Assembly: GCA_964412235.1 (NCBI GenBank)
Contig: CAYPNT010000002.1
Span: 62,001-126,000, forward strand
Source: JAYZQT01 sp964412235
GTDB taxonomy: Bacteria; Pseudomonadota; Alphaproteobacteria; MPNO01; UBA830
Direction: 5' to 3'
Length of the DNA: 64,000 nt
Part shown: positions 35,894 through 44,913 of the stretch, in pieces
How the letters are laid out: the number at the start of each line of letters is the position of its first letter
Numbering within the stretch: the stretch's first letter is position 1
The notes under the pieces: model-generated
What the model was told of the DNA's origin: nothing
Database searches by the model: none
Seen by the model: the letters and a program-made list of their open reading frames with translations, nothing else
Position numbers and translations under genes: made by a program

Positions 35894-36733
35894 TTAACCA
35901 ACGTTACTAGAAATCCGGGTTTTCAGAGGATCGGCAGACAATATTCGACCACTGAGCGCACCTACCCAATCCAAACCCGCGCGCAAACAAACGACGTCAC
36001 CGATAACCACTATAGCTGGCGGATCAATTCCATTTTCTGCCAGGTCATCAACACAATTTTCAAGCGTCGTTTCTAGAACACCTTCGTCGCGTAATGTTGC
36101 TTTAGAAACAATTGCAACAGGCTCATCGGGCATTCGGCCGGCATTTAACAAACGCGATCGAATTTCTGCAATATGTTTTAATGCCATATAAATAACTAGT
36201 ACCGGTGAGCCTTTAGCGAGTGCAGCCCAATCAAGTCCACCCGGGACATCTCCGGACGCACCATGCCCCGTAACAAAGGTGACAGCGGAATTCGTTTCAC
36301 GGTGGGTTAAAGGTATACCCACGCGCGAAAGCCCGCCTATTCCGGCCGAAATTCCGGGGATAACCCTGAAAGGTATACCGGCCTCCACAAGGGCAAGCGC
36401 CTCTTCACTTCCACGACCAAAAATGAAAGGATCACCGCCTTTGAGCCGAACTATTTTTTTCCCGGCGTGCGCGAATTTTATTAACCGGGCAGAGATATCA
36501 AGCTGCCTGGGAGAAGGTTTGCCACCACGCTTTCCTGCGTAAAAAATTTCACAGGTAGTGGACGCCAAGGAAAGTACGTCTTCGCTTATCAATGCATCAT
36601 GAACAAGAACATCGGCCTGACAGATACCGTTGTAGGCCTCAATCGTCAGTAACCCCGGATCACCGGGTCCAGCGCCGGTGAGCCATACCCAACCAGGTTC
36701 TAACTGTGGGAGGATGAAAGGAAACCGTTCCAT
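35894..36733 (-). CDS. cobA: Uroporphyrinogen-III C-methyltransferase
   Basis: A 279-residue SAM-dependent tetrapyrrole methylase that makes precorrin-2. Motifs: LTGAGPGDPGLLT at the SAM site, GKRGGKPS, RLKGGDPFIFGRGSEE and PGISAGIGG. It is a stand-alone enzyme without the CysG dehydrogenase/ferrochelatase domain. ATG 36733, with AAGG upstream, is better than the GTG at 36739. It heads a minus-strand unit with cobB and is divergent from cbiD. Confidence 0.95.
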   Translation of the reverse strand: MERFPFILPQLEPGWVWLTGAGPGDPGLLTIEAYNGICQADVLVHDALISEDVLSLASTTCEIFYAGKRGGKPSPRQLDISARLIKFAHAGKKIVRLKGGDPFIFGRGSEEALALVEAGIPFRVIPGISAGIGGLSRVGIPLTHRETNSAVTFVTGHGASGDVPGGLDWAALAKGSPVLVIYMALKHIAEIRSRLLNAGRMPDEPVAIVSKATLRDEGVLETTLENCVDDLAENGIDPPAIVVIGDVVCLRAGLDWVGALSGRILSADPLKTRISSNVG

Positions 36734-36814
36734 AAACACTTACCTTTGGACAACCTGTGTACCCCAATTAAACAGAATATAGCATCAAACCTATTTAACA
36801 CATATAAGTTCTGA

Positions 36815-37903
36815 ATGGCACGCAAGCCTCAAAGAGAATTAAAGCGCGGTTGGACAACAGGAGCCTGTGCGACAGCTGCCGCGAAGGCGGCTTATACGGC
36901 CTTAATCACAGGCAAGTTTCCTGACCCCATCGAAATAACCCTTCCGAACGGAGAAAACCCGGCTTTTAGCCTCGTCCGTGAAGGAAGGAAGTCCGACAAA
37001 GCTTTTGCAGCGATTATTAAGGATGCAGGCGATGACCCAGACGTAACACATGGGGCGATAATTCAAGTTGAAGTTGCGTTAAACTCATCAATTAGCGGAA
37101 TAAAATTCCGAGCTGGACCGGGTGTTGGAATAGTAACGCGCGAAGGTTTGCCACTGGCGGTGGGTGAGCCGGCAATTAACCCTGTACCAAGACAGATGAT
37201 TGAAGCAGCTATAAAGGAAGTTGCATCAAGTCTTAGTGGCCAGAATGGCCTTATTATTACAATTTCAGTCGATGGGGGTGCAGAAATTGCGGAAAAAACG
37301 TGGAATCCGCGCCTCGGTATCATCGGCGGAATCTCCATACTTGGAACGACTGGGGTCGTTATACCGTACTCGTGTTCCGCCTGGATAGAGTCTATTCATC
37401 GAGGCATTGATGTCGCGCGCGCAGCCGGCGAGCAGGTGGTTGCCGGTTGCACCGGAAGAACATCAGAAAATAAAACCCAAACACACCTAAACTTGCCCAA
37501 TCACGCAATGATTGATATGGGAGATTTCGTGGGTGGCATGCTTAAATATATGCGTACTCATCCAGTGCCCAAGGTTGTCATAGGTGGAGGGTTTGCAAAA
37601 ATAACAAAGCTTGCCCGCGGTGACCTGGACCTTCACTCGGGCCGCAGTCAAATTGATGCAGCCTGGCTTGGAGATGTTGTGGCAGAACTTGGCGCGTCAC
37701 CTAAAGTCGGGGACCAGGTTCGAACCTCAAACACCGCTGCTCAAATTCTCGAAATATGCCACGAAAATCACATCCCAATAGCCCAAGAGATCGCACAACG
37801 GGCCGCGGTAGTGGCGTTAGAAATACTAACCGACGCAGAAATAGATGTTGGCGTCTTGATATTTGACCGGCGAGGTAATCTTGTTGGCACACATAATGGC
37901 TGA
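36815..37903 (+). CDS. cbiD: Cobalt-precorrin-5B C1-methyltransferase CbiD
   Basis: A 362-residue CbiD with the family start GWTTGACATAAAKAAYTAL (residues about 12-30) and GGFAKITKLARG near residue 255. CbiD methylates C1 in the early-cobalt (anaerobic) route and is unrelated to CobF of the aerobic route, which is not seen here. It is divergent from cobA (75-base gap) and overlaps cobK by 8 bases. Confidence 0.93.
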   Translation: MARKPQRELKRGWTTGACATAAAKAAYTALITGKFPDPIEITLPNGENPAFSLVREGRKSDKAFAAIIKDAGDDPDVTHGAIIQVEVALNSSISGIKFRAGPGVGIVTREGLPLAVGEPAINPVPRQMIEAAIKEVASSLSGQNGLIITISVDGGAEIAEKTWNPRLGIIGGISILGTTGVVIPYSCSAWIESIHRGIDVARAAGEQVVAGCTGRTSENKTQTHLNLPNHAMIDMGDFVGGMLKYMRTHPVPKVVIGGGFAKITKLARGDLDLHSGRSQIDAAWLGDVVAELGASPKVGDQVRTSNTAAQILEICHENHIPIAQEIAQRAAVVALEILTDAEIDVGVLIFDRRGNLVGTHNG

Positions 37904-38642
37904 ACTCCCACGACTTTTAATATTGGGAGGCACCGCGGAAGCGGTTGCAGTTGCTCAGCGTGCCGCAGATAAATACGCAGTATATTATTCGCTTGCTGGA
38001 AGGACAAAAACACCAGTAATACCGGAAGGGGTAACGGTCCGTCGGGGAGGATTTGGCGGAGCGAATGCGTTGGCTGCCTGGTTGTCTAGAACACGCATAG
38101 ACCGTGTGCTAGACGCTACACATCCGTTTGCCCAGAACATCGCAAAGAATGTGGAGATCGCATGTAGACAAACTCAAACCGACCGGCTCAAACTTTTACG
38201 GCCGGAATGGAAAGAACAACCAGGAGATATTTGGCATAACGTCTCCGATATCAAAGACGCCGCACAATTACTTGAAAACATGAGAAAAAGGGTTTTTTTA
38301 TCAATCGGCGGACAGGCCATCGACACTTTTTCCAAATTGAAAAATACAGCCTTCGTGGTTCGTTCCATTGACCTTCCAAAACCTAGTGACGTTCCAAAAA
38401 ATATAAAAATTATTACCGGCCGCGGCCCTTTCGCAATGGAACAAGAGCATAAGCTTTTAGTTCAACATTCTATCGATGTAGTAGTAAGTAGAAATTCGGG
38501 AGGCTATGCGACGTATGGAAAAATAGCGGCTGCACGCCAACTTTCCATACCGGTAATTATGGTGGGCAGACCCCACTATTCTCTTGAAAAAATCGTAGAC
38601 TCGACTGGATCTGCACTTAAATGGCTACGAATCACAAACTAA
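37896..38642 (+). CDS. cobK: Precorrin-6A reductase
   Basis: A 248-residue CobK/CbiJ reductase starting MAELPRLLILGGTAEA, with the GGFGG segment, ATHPFA and the late RNSGG typical of the family. It reduces precorrin-6A with NADPH. ATG 37896 overlaps the cbiD stop by 8 bases, giving a coupled cbiD-cobK pair. The end faces cobM convergently across 107 bases. Confidence 0.92.
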   Translation: MAELPRLLILGGTAEAVAVAQRAADKYAVYYSLAGRTKTPVIPEGVTVRRGGFGGANALAAWLSRTRIDRVLDATHPFAQNIAKNVEIACRQTQTDRLKLLRPEWKEQPGDIWHNVSDIKDAAQLLENMRKRVFLSIGGQAIDTFSKLKNTAFVVRSIDLPKPSDVPKNIKIITGRGPFAMEQEHKLLVQHSIDVVVSRNSGGYATYGKIAAARQLSIPVIMVGRPHYSLEKIVDSTGSALKWLRITN

Positions 38643-38749
38643 AGTTCTGGTTTATAGTTGGAATATGCACACCTCTAAGATATGGCCCGTAATGTGTCTC
38701 GCCTAGCTAAGTCTTTATAGGAGATTCCGATATCGTGAGATTTTACTCT

Positions 38750-39520
38750 CTAGTATTGGCTCTTTCGTTGTGGCCTCATTAAATGGGCATGAGACGGATC
38801 ATACAGAGAGGAATTTTTAAATTCTTCGTCTGATAAGACTTTACCAATGATAATAAGAGCTGTTCTTGTGATCTTTTCAGCCCGGACTTTAGGGCGAATG
38901 TCACCAAGGGTACCCCTTATTACCTTTTGATCGGGCCAACTTGCTCTGTATATCACCGCCACGGGGCACTCTACCCCATAGTATGGAACCAGGGTTTCGC
39001 AGACATGTTTAAGATTTCTTGCTGACAGGTGTATGGCAAGAGTGGCCCCCGACTTACCCAGGGTATCAAGATCCTCGCCTATCGGCATCCGAGACGCCTT
39101 CATCGCAGTACGAGTTAAAATAATAGTTTGAGCAACTCCAGGCAGTGTTAGTTCTTTTTTAAGTAAAGCGGCAGCAGCAGCATATGCTGGAACTCCGGGA
39201 ATTATTTCGAAGTCTATTTCTAGGTTTTCAAGATAGCGAATTTGTTCGCCGATTGCCCCGTATAATGATGGGTCACCGGAATGTACCCTGGCCACATCGT
39301 GTCCCGCTCTGTCTGCAGTTTTTATCTCGTTTATAATTTCTTTCAGCGTAAGCTCGGCGGTATCGACAATATAAGCATCTTTTGGTGCGTATTGGATCAC
39401 AGCTTCTGGAACCAAAGAGCCCGCATAAAGACAAACAGGGCATGTAGATATAAGATCCTTACCCTTTATCGTCAGGAGGTCTGGATCACCCGGTCCAGCC
39501 CCGATGAACCATACGGTCAT
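38750..39520 (-). CDS. cobM: Precorrin-4 C11-methyltransferase
   Basis: A 256-residue tetrapyrrole methylase starting MTVWFIGAGPGDPDLLT, with YAGSLVP, RVHSGDPSLYGAIGEQ and PGVPAYAAAAALL, which identify CobM/CbiF. ATG 39520 overlaps the stop of the cbiG-cobJ gene as ATGA, so I reject an in-frame start 20 codons earlier. It is the last gene of the cbiX-cobH-cobL-cobI-cbiG/cobJ-cobM run. Confidence 0.94.
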   Translation of the reverse strand: MTVWFIGAGPGDPDLLTIKGKDLISTCPVCLYAGSLVPEAVIQYAPKDAYIVDTAELTLKEIINEIKTADRAGHDVARVHSGDPSLYGAIGEQIRYLENLEIDFEIIPGVPAYAAAAALLKKELTLPGVAQTIILTRTAMKASRMPIGEDLDTLGKSGATLAIHLSARNLKHVCETLVPYYGVECPVAVIYRASWPDQKVIRGTLGDIRPKVRAEKITRTALIIIGKVLSDEEFKNSSLYDPSHAHLMRPQRKSQY

Positions 39521-41343
39521 GCTTCTTCCTTTTCGGCGGCTGTAACCTCGTTCTGATATCCTCTCGGCGTGTAGATCCAATCACCGCCGTCACTACGTCT
39601 TATAGAACGGGTTTGACTCGATCCGACCAACACAACCGTCAGCATGTCCACATCGCTAGAATCCAATTCTCCGAGGGTCAAAGTGCGAACTCGTTCACCT
39701 TTTCTTCCCAAATTACGCGCAATAATTACAGGTGTTGTAGAAGGCCGGGTATGCAACAAAATTCGTAAGGCCTTAACCAGCTGTGATGTTCGCGTTCTCG
39801 ATACAGGATTATATAACGCTATCACAAAATCACCCTCTACCGCGGCGCGCAAACGCCCTTCAATCAGATCCCAAGGTGTTAAAAGGTCGGATAAAGAAAT
39901 TGTACAAAAGTCATGCCCCAACGGCGCACCAACCCGCGCTGCAGCAGCTTGAAGTGCAGAAATTCCAGGGCAAACAATGATCTCTAATTGTTTCCATTCT
40001 AAGCGACCCTGTGTTTCCAATAGTTGGAATGCTAGTGTCGCCATTGCGTATATACCAGGATCTCCTGAGGAGACTAAAGCAACTGTTTTTCCCGTACCGG
40101 CAATATCAAGAGCTTTCTGCACACGCAGTGTCTCTTCCCCAAGGGCAAAATCGTGTCGAACTTTTCTCTTCAAGCGTCTGCCTAGAAGGTCCAGATACAA
40201 ACCGTAACCCACGAAGTCTGTTGCAGCCTGGATAACGGCTTCAGCCTCATTTGTCAGCCAGTCACTGCCACCCGGTCCTATACCCAAAATAAATAGACGC
40301 CCTCGGGGTTTTCCAACAGAACTTGAAGAAAAAGGTTTTGGCGCCAACGCCAGTGCACAGGTGGAACGGGCGCTTTTCTGCTTAGCTACAATTAAGTGCC
40401 CATCCGCCCCAACGGCTGCCAGTGCAGCAGCTTCGGCGACCCCATGACACCCGACTGAGCTATAAACAATTTCCGAGGGGTTTTCTAATCTCGGTGTCTC
40501 TTTCTCCAATAACTCAACATCAAAAAAGCGCGGCATAGTTGAAAAATGCTCCGCAACAGCGTGCACTGCAGGCTCATCCGCCTTCAAATCAAGGGAGAAA
40601 ACCCCTGCAATCGCTGCTGGTGCAATATCGGCGATCTGCAGTGTAGACTCTACTAAAGCTATTAATTCATCTTGATCAGTATTTCGTTCACACCCAACGC
40701 CGATCGCAACAGTGACCGGGTGATAAACTAAATGCCGCTTAGTGCCCGTCCTTCGCTTAATGGTTGACGATATCTGCAAAATTCCGCCGAGATATACAGG
40801 GATATTGGTCTCTCGTATAAAATAAGGTAGAGAATCATCGAGCCGAACTGTTTCGCCAGCTAACAAGTCTGCCACAAATGGCCCGACATCAGGCGGGTTT
40901 GCCAGGTGCCAACCTTTCGGTGGCGCGTCTAGAGCTATTCCAAAACGTGCATCGCCAGCCGTAGTAATCGCGGCTGAAATCCCAAATAACGCTGCAATTT
41001 GACCCGCGATTTCATTAGCACCCTTATGCCCCCCGAGAAGCGGAATAATCGCTTTACCATCCTCAGACAAGGCAATCACTGGCGGGTCAACATTTTTGCT
41101 GTTCAAACTAGTCGAGAGTGAACGGATTAAAATACCGGTGGCACACACCCCGATAATAGGGGTTCCACTAGAAAAAAGCATGCGGAGGTGGTCACTGACG
41201 TCGTCAAATCTAATATCTACCCCCTTGACTATTCGCCTTTTGAGAGCATGTATTTTAGCGTGATGATATGTTGACTTGACCTTTTCAGCCACTTCCATCC
41301 CGCCAGGTCCTAAAACGACTAACGCCCAATCATTCATTTCCAA
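39517..41343 (-). CDS. cobJ: Fused cobalt-precorrin-5A hydrolase (CbiG) and precorrin-3B C17-methyltransferase (CobJ/CbiH)
   Basis: A 608-residue two-enzyme fusion. Residues about 1-335 are a full CbiG: N-terminal domain with GVCATGILIRSL and PLLGGHKGANEIA, a middle domain, and the C-terminal domain with VAIGVGCERNT and SSVGCHGVAEAAAL. Residues about 348-608 are CobJ with LFILGIGPGGSDWLT, VALVSSGDPGIYAMA, PGISALQAAAARVGAPLGHDF and ALYNPVSRTR. CbiG opens the delta-lactone and releases acetaldehyde in the early-cobalt route; CobJ contracts the ring by C17 methylation. The fusion joins consecutive chemistry. It overlaps cobI upstream and cobM downstream. Confidence 0.92.
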   Translation of the reverse strand: MEMNDWALVVLGPGGMEVAEKVKSTYHHAKIHALKRRIVKGVDIRFDDVSDHLRMLFSSGTPIIGVCATGILIRSLSTSLNSKNVDPPVIALSEDGKAIIPLLGGHKGANEIAGQIAALFGISAAITTAGDARFGIALDAPPKGWHLANPPDVGPFVADLLAGETVRLDDSLPYFIRETNIPVYLGGILQISSTIKRRTGTKRHLVYHPVTVAIGVGCERNTDQDELIALVESTLQIADIAPAAIAGVFSLDLKADEPAVHAVAEHFSTMPRFFDVELLEKETPRLENPSEIVYSSVGCHGVAEAAALAAVGADGHLIVAKQKSARSTCALALAPKPFSSSSVGKPRGRLFILGIGPGGSDWLTNEAEAVIQAATDFVGYGLYLDLLGRRLKRKVRHDFALGEETLRVQKALDIAGTGKTVALVSSGDPGIYAMATLAFQLLETQGRLEWKQLEIIVCPGISALQAAAARVGAPLGHDFCTISLSDLLTPWDLIEGRLRAAVEGDFVIALYNPVSRTRTSQLVKALRILLHTRPSTTPVIIARNLGRKGERVRTLTLGELDSSDVDMLTVVLVGSSQTRSIRRSDGGDWIYTPRGYQNEVTAAEKEEA

Positions 41344-42038
41344 GCCACAGCACGCTTATGGATGAGAATCATCGAAAAATAGGGCGCTTCCGTGTCTCCA
41401 ACTTCATTGAGGGGAACAATGCGCTCTCGGGACATCGTTGCACGCTCTATATAGCGAGCGTCGTCCGAAAGACCCAACTCGTCGATTACTGACCTAATTT
41501 TCTTGAGGTGACGTCCGACTTTAATGATTGCCACGGCGTCAGCCTCGGCAACTCGACTTTTCAGTGTTTGAAAATCAGATGGTCCAGGGACAATAGCGAG
41601 AACATCGTTCTTTGCAGATAAGGGCATTCCCAACGCTGCGGCACAGGCTGTCAAGGATGAAACCCCAGGAATTACTTCCACTTTATGACCCTCAGAAAAC
41701 CGGGCAAACAGGTAGATAAAAGAACCGTAAAAGAAGGGGTCTCCTTCACATATAACAGCGACGTCGTTTCCAACACTGAGCTCCTTACCGATCCTAACAG
41801 CTGCACTATCATACACGTCATCCGCTGGAAACTTATAATCAAGGAGGGGCATTCTTATGGCAATCTCTTGCTGTGTGCCGGGCAAATATTCGTCGACGAT
41901 ATTTCTGGCCAAGCTCGGTCCTTCCTCCGGCGCGGGCCAAGCAATTACGGGCACCGATTGCAAAATTCTCAGGGCTTTTAACGTCAGTAGTTCTGGATCA
42001 CCAGGCCCAACCCCAACACCATACAAGGTTCCCATCAT
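41334..42038 (-). CDS. cobI: Precorrin-2 C20-methyltransferase
   Basis: A 234-residue CobI/CbiL methylase starting MGTLYGVGVGPGDPELLTLKALRIL, with EGDPFFYGSFIYLF and PGVSSLTACAAALGMPL. Two ATGs at 42038 and 42035 are possible; the first shares a base with the cobL stop (TAATG). The 10-base overlap with the following fusion gene supports coupled translation. Confidence 0.94.
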   Translation of the reverse strand: MMGTLYGVGVGPGDPELLTLKALRILQSVPVIAWPAPEEGPSLARNIVDEYLPGTQQEIAIRMPLLDYKFPADDVYDSAAVRIGKELSVGNDVAVICEGDPFFYGSFIYLFARFSEGHKVEVIPGVSSLTACAAALGMPLSAKNDVLAIVPGPSDFQTLKSRVAEADAVAIIKVGRHLKKIRSVIDELGLSDDARYIERATMSRERIVPLNEVGDTEAPYFSMILIHKRAVAWK

Positions 42039-43246
42039 TAATTTTTAACCACTGAAAATTGGGTCACTGCCATTAGGGGTTTCCAACCAGTAAACGATCC
42101 TACGGGCTGCGCACGAGAAACATTCATCCGCGTCAAGTAACCACCGTATTTTTGATGCAAAGCAGTCAACGTCGCTTCACCTTCTAGGGTGACAACATTT
42201 GTGACAAGGCGGCCGTTCGAATTCAAAGCATCCCAGCAAAGTTCAAATATCCCGGGTTTTGAGATGCCGCCGCCAATAAATATTGCATCTGGTGGATCCA
42301 AATCAGGGATAACATCGATCGCGTCGGCTTCTAACATTCCAAGCTGTGGAACACCGAGATAAATCGCGTTGCGTGCAATCATTTCAATTCTGTCCGAACG
42401 TTTTTCTATTGCGGTCGCTTTACAAAGCGAATGAAAACGCATCCATTCTATGGATACCGAACCACACCCAGCACCAATATCCCATAAATGTTGCCCTGGT
42501 ATGGGCGAAAGACGAGAAAGTGTTACGGCCCTCACTTCCCGTTTCGTAATATTGCCGTCATTTGTGAAAACTTCGTCAGGAAGCCCACTCCCACGAGACA
42601 AGATAGTTGCGTCTTCCCCAGCGACGCATTTTATACCAATCGTATTAAATGGAACCGTATCTTGTGCATCCCATTCCGATGCCACCGTACTTAGAACTTT
42701 TTCTCGCTGACCACCCATATGCTCGAGAACTGTAAGTCGACTGGCACCATACCCCCGTTCCTCAAGAAGCCGTGCAATCTGAGCCGGAGTGTCGGCGCCA
42801 TCAGACAGGATAAGAAGTTTTTGGTTCGGCGCCAAAAATGGCACAATCAAAGTGAGAGGGCGACCATGCAGCGAAAGTTTCTCGACTTCGGCCAAGGACC
42901 ACCCAAGCCGCGCTGCCGCTAGTGAAAAAGCGGAAATAGATGGCACAATTTCCATTTCGTCTGGTTGAAAGTACCTTCCTAAAGTGACGCCAATGCCGAA
43001 AAACATTGGATCACCGGTCGCTAACACACACACAGGCGTATCCCGGTTTTCACCAATCCGCTGCATTACGTCAGATAACGGCCGCGTCCACGTTAATTTA
43101 AGAGATCCATTTTCGGGTAACATGCCGAGATGCCTCTCACCACCGACTATGGTATCAGCGTTCTCAACCAGCGTTTTCGCGCGCGGCGTTAGTGCTTCAA
43201 AACCGTCTTCACCAATACCAACAACACTAAGCCAACGGCCCGTCAT
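42038..43246 (-). CDS. cobL: Precorrin-6Y C5,C15-methyltransferase (decarboxylating), CbiE-CbiT fusion
   Basis: A 402-residue fused enzyme. The N-terminal CbiE-type tetrapyrrole methylase (about 1-205) begins MTGRWLSVVGIGEDGFEALTPRA and has LATGDPMFFGIG. The C-terminal CbiT domain (about 225-400) has a Rossmann SAM site, LWDIGAGCGSVSIEWM, and PDAIFIGGG. It methylates C5 and C15 and decarboxylates the C12 acetate. Fused CobL is usual for proteobacteria. ATGA overlap with cobH at 43243. Confidence 0.95.
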   Translation of the reverse strand: MTGRWLSVVGIGEDGFEALTPRAKTLVENADTIVGGERHLGMLPENGSLKLTWTRPLSDVMQRIGENRDTPVCVLATGDPMFFGIGVTLGRYFQPDEMEIVPSISAFSLAAARLGWSLAEVEKLSLHGRPLTLIVPFLAPNQKLLILSDGADTPAQIARLLEERGYGASRLTVLEHMGGQREKVLSTVASEWDAQDTVPFNTIGIKCVAGEDATILSRGSGLPDEVFTNDGNITKREVRAVTLSRLSPIPGQHLWDIGAGCGSVSIEWMRFHSLCKATAIEKRSDRIEMIARNAIYLGVPQLGMLEADAIDVIPDLDPPDAIFIGGGISKPGIFELCWDALNSNGRLVTNVVTLEGEATLTALHQKYGGYLTRMNVSRAQPVGSFTGWKPLMAVTQFSVVKN

Positions 43247-43872
43247 TCAGTACTACCCCTCGTGATCGCATTTACCGCTGCAGATGCTAGAGCGCTGCCA
43301 CCGCGGCGACCTAAAATCGTAATAAACTCTACATCCTCGCTGAATTTCGTGAGTGCTTCTTTTGATTCCGCAGCGCCCACAAATCCGACCGGAAACCCAA
43401 GAATCACGGCCGGCTTGCGAGTAGGGTCCTCAGAAATTACCTCCAGAAGTCTGAAAAGAGCTGTGGGCGCATTTCCGATTGCAACTATACTGCCAGGTAA
43501 AAATGGTCGCCACAGTTCTACTTGGGCGGCGGCCCGTGTAGTGCGTCGATCGTGGGCAATCTTTTTTACATTAGGCAGTCCAATCGTGCACAAAATTTGA
43601 TTTTGGGAGATCCTTTGGTCTGACATAATCCCTTGTAACACCATCTGAGTATCACAAATAATTGGTGCACCATTTTTTAAAGCGACATGTGCCGACTTTA
43701 TAGCTCCATTTGACCAGCGCACGCTCTCGGTAATCTCGGGTATTCCACAACTATGAACCATGCGAACCACAATCTCGGCCACGTCTTCGGGCATTCCCTC
43801 GAGGTTGGCCTCTTGCCGCACAATCTCGAATGATTGTTGATAGATTTTTTCTGGGTCTTGAAGGTAATCCAT
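43243..43872 (-). CDS. cobH: Precorrin-8X methylmutase
   Basis: A 209-residue CobH/CbiC, with the catalytic-His region VRMVHSCGIPEI, PIICDTQMVLQGI, IGNAPTALFRLLE and PVGFVGAAESKEAL. It moves the C11 methyl to C12 to give hydrogenobyrinate or its cobalt form. It begins 7 bases after cbiX and overlaps cobL, within the tightly packed ring-modification run. Confidence 0.95.
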   Translation of the reverse strand: MDYLQDPEKIYQQSFEIVRQEANLEGMPEDVAEIVVRMVHSCGIPEITESVRWSNGAIKSAHVALKNGAPIICDTQMVLQGIMSDQRISQNQILCTIGLPNVKKIAHDRRTTRAAAQVELWRPFLPGSIVAIGNAPTALFRLLEVISEDPTRKPAVILGFPVGFVGAAESKEALTKFSEDVEFITILGRRGGSALASAAVNAITRGSTE

Positions 43873-43879
43873 AGCTAAA

Positions 43880-44854
43880 TCAACTGCTGTTTCTCAGGGT
43901 TTTGGGACCGAGCGGATGATCAGCGTGGGGGTACGGGTGATGGTGACTATGATCGTGGGTGTGGTTCTGCGATACGGGCACATTACTGCTAACACCCTCT
44001 ACGTGATGGTGGTGGCTCTCCTGCGCCAAACCAACCTCGTCTTCAAAGCCAAGCATTTGTTCTCGATATTTGCACAGTTGGCAATTCATACTGTTTTCAC
44101 CAGTCCGAATTTCTTCAATCCGATCTATAAAAGTCTGAAGAACCATAGGGTGGTCACTTAGGTAAGGCGCCTTTATGAATTCAATGTCTGGGTATCGGGC
44201 CGCCACAGCATCCGTATACTCAAAAATGCGTTGAACCAACACGCCTGTAAATAAAAAGTAGGGAAACACGATTATCCGCCGATAACCCAGCTTAACGGCA
44301 TGATCGAGTGCGGGTTCCACTAGCGGAAACGTAACACCGGAGTAAGCCGTTTCTGCCCACCCAAAACCTAATCCCTCCCAAAGTAGGCGTGTTATTTTCG
44401 TAACGTTTGAATTCGCGTCAGGATCGGACGCCCCACGGCCCACAACCATCAGAAGAGTTTCATCTAAAGCCAAATGGGTAACAGCAGAAGTAACAGCTTC
44501 TTCTATTCTATCACGGGCCGCTTGCAACATTTTAAGATCAACCGCGAGTTCACGCCCATATCGAATATTTATTCCGCCGTTTCTCGCCATCCATGTATTT
44601 AAAACTGATGGTATATCGTTTTTTGCATGACCAGCTGCAAATAACATACCGGGTACAGCTAACACATCGGTCACACCGCGTTCTGCCAGTTTAGACAATC
44701 CATCACCAATAACCGGCGTAGCAAATTCAAGAAAGCCGTATTCCACCGGGATATCATCCATTTTTGCCTGCAGAAGTTGAGCCAGATTCTTAAATTCTTC
44801 TACTGCATCGGCATTTCGGCTTCCATGCCCGCAAATCATTATTCCTGTGGTCAA
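43880..44854 (-). CDS. cbiX: Sirohydrochlorin cobaltochelatase CbiX, long form with Cys motif and His-rich tail
   Basis: A 324-residue class II chelatase made of two CbiX repeats. Metal-binding His10 (CGHGSRN) and His76 (AAGHAKND) lie in the first repeat; the second repeat has GRGASDP where the His is replaced. The C-terminus has MNCQLC (Cys258, Cys261), which in Bacillus CbiX takes part in an iron-sulfur site, and then a His-rich tail with 12 His in residues 281-313. Early insertion of Co into sirohydrochlorin is the expected role. It leads the minus-strand ring-modification operon. Confidence 0.92.
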   Translation of the reverse strand: MTTGIMICGHGSRNADAVEEFKNLAQLLQAKMDDIPVEYGFLEFATPVIGDGLSKLAERGVTDVLAVPGMLFAAGHAKNDIPSVLNTWMARNGGINIRYGRELAVDLKMLQAARDRIEEAVTSAVTHLALDETLLMVVGRGASDPDANSNVTKITRLLWEGLGFGWAETAYSGVTFPLVEPALDHAVKLGYRRIIVFPYFLFTGVLVQRIFEYTDAVAARYPDIEFIKAPYLSDHPMVLQTFIDRIEEIRTGENSMNCQLCKYREQMLGFEDEVGLAQESHHHHVEGVSSNVPVSQNHTHDHSHHHPYPHADHPLGPKTLRNSS

Positions 44855-44913
44855 TTGTCTCCCCTTGTCACGTCAAGATTGATTCAAGGCTCGTGACGCG
44901 CGATTGTTATTCT

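Noticed and set aside
44867..44897. GTCACG/CGTGAC inverted repeat between cbiX and cobD
   Set aside because: Six-base arms with a 19-base spacer are too weak to call without other promoters to compare.
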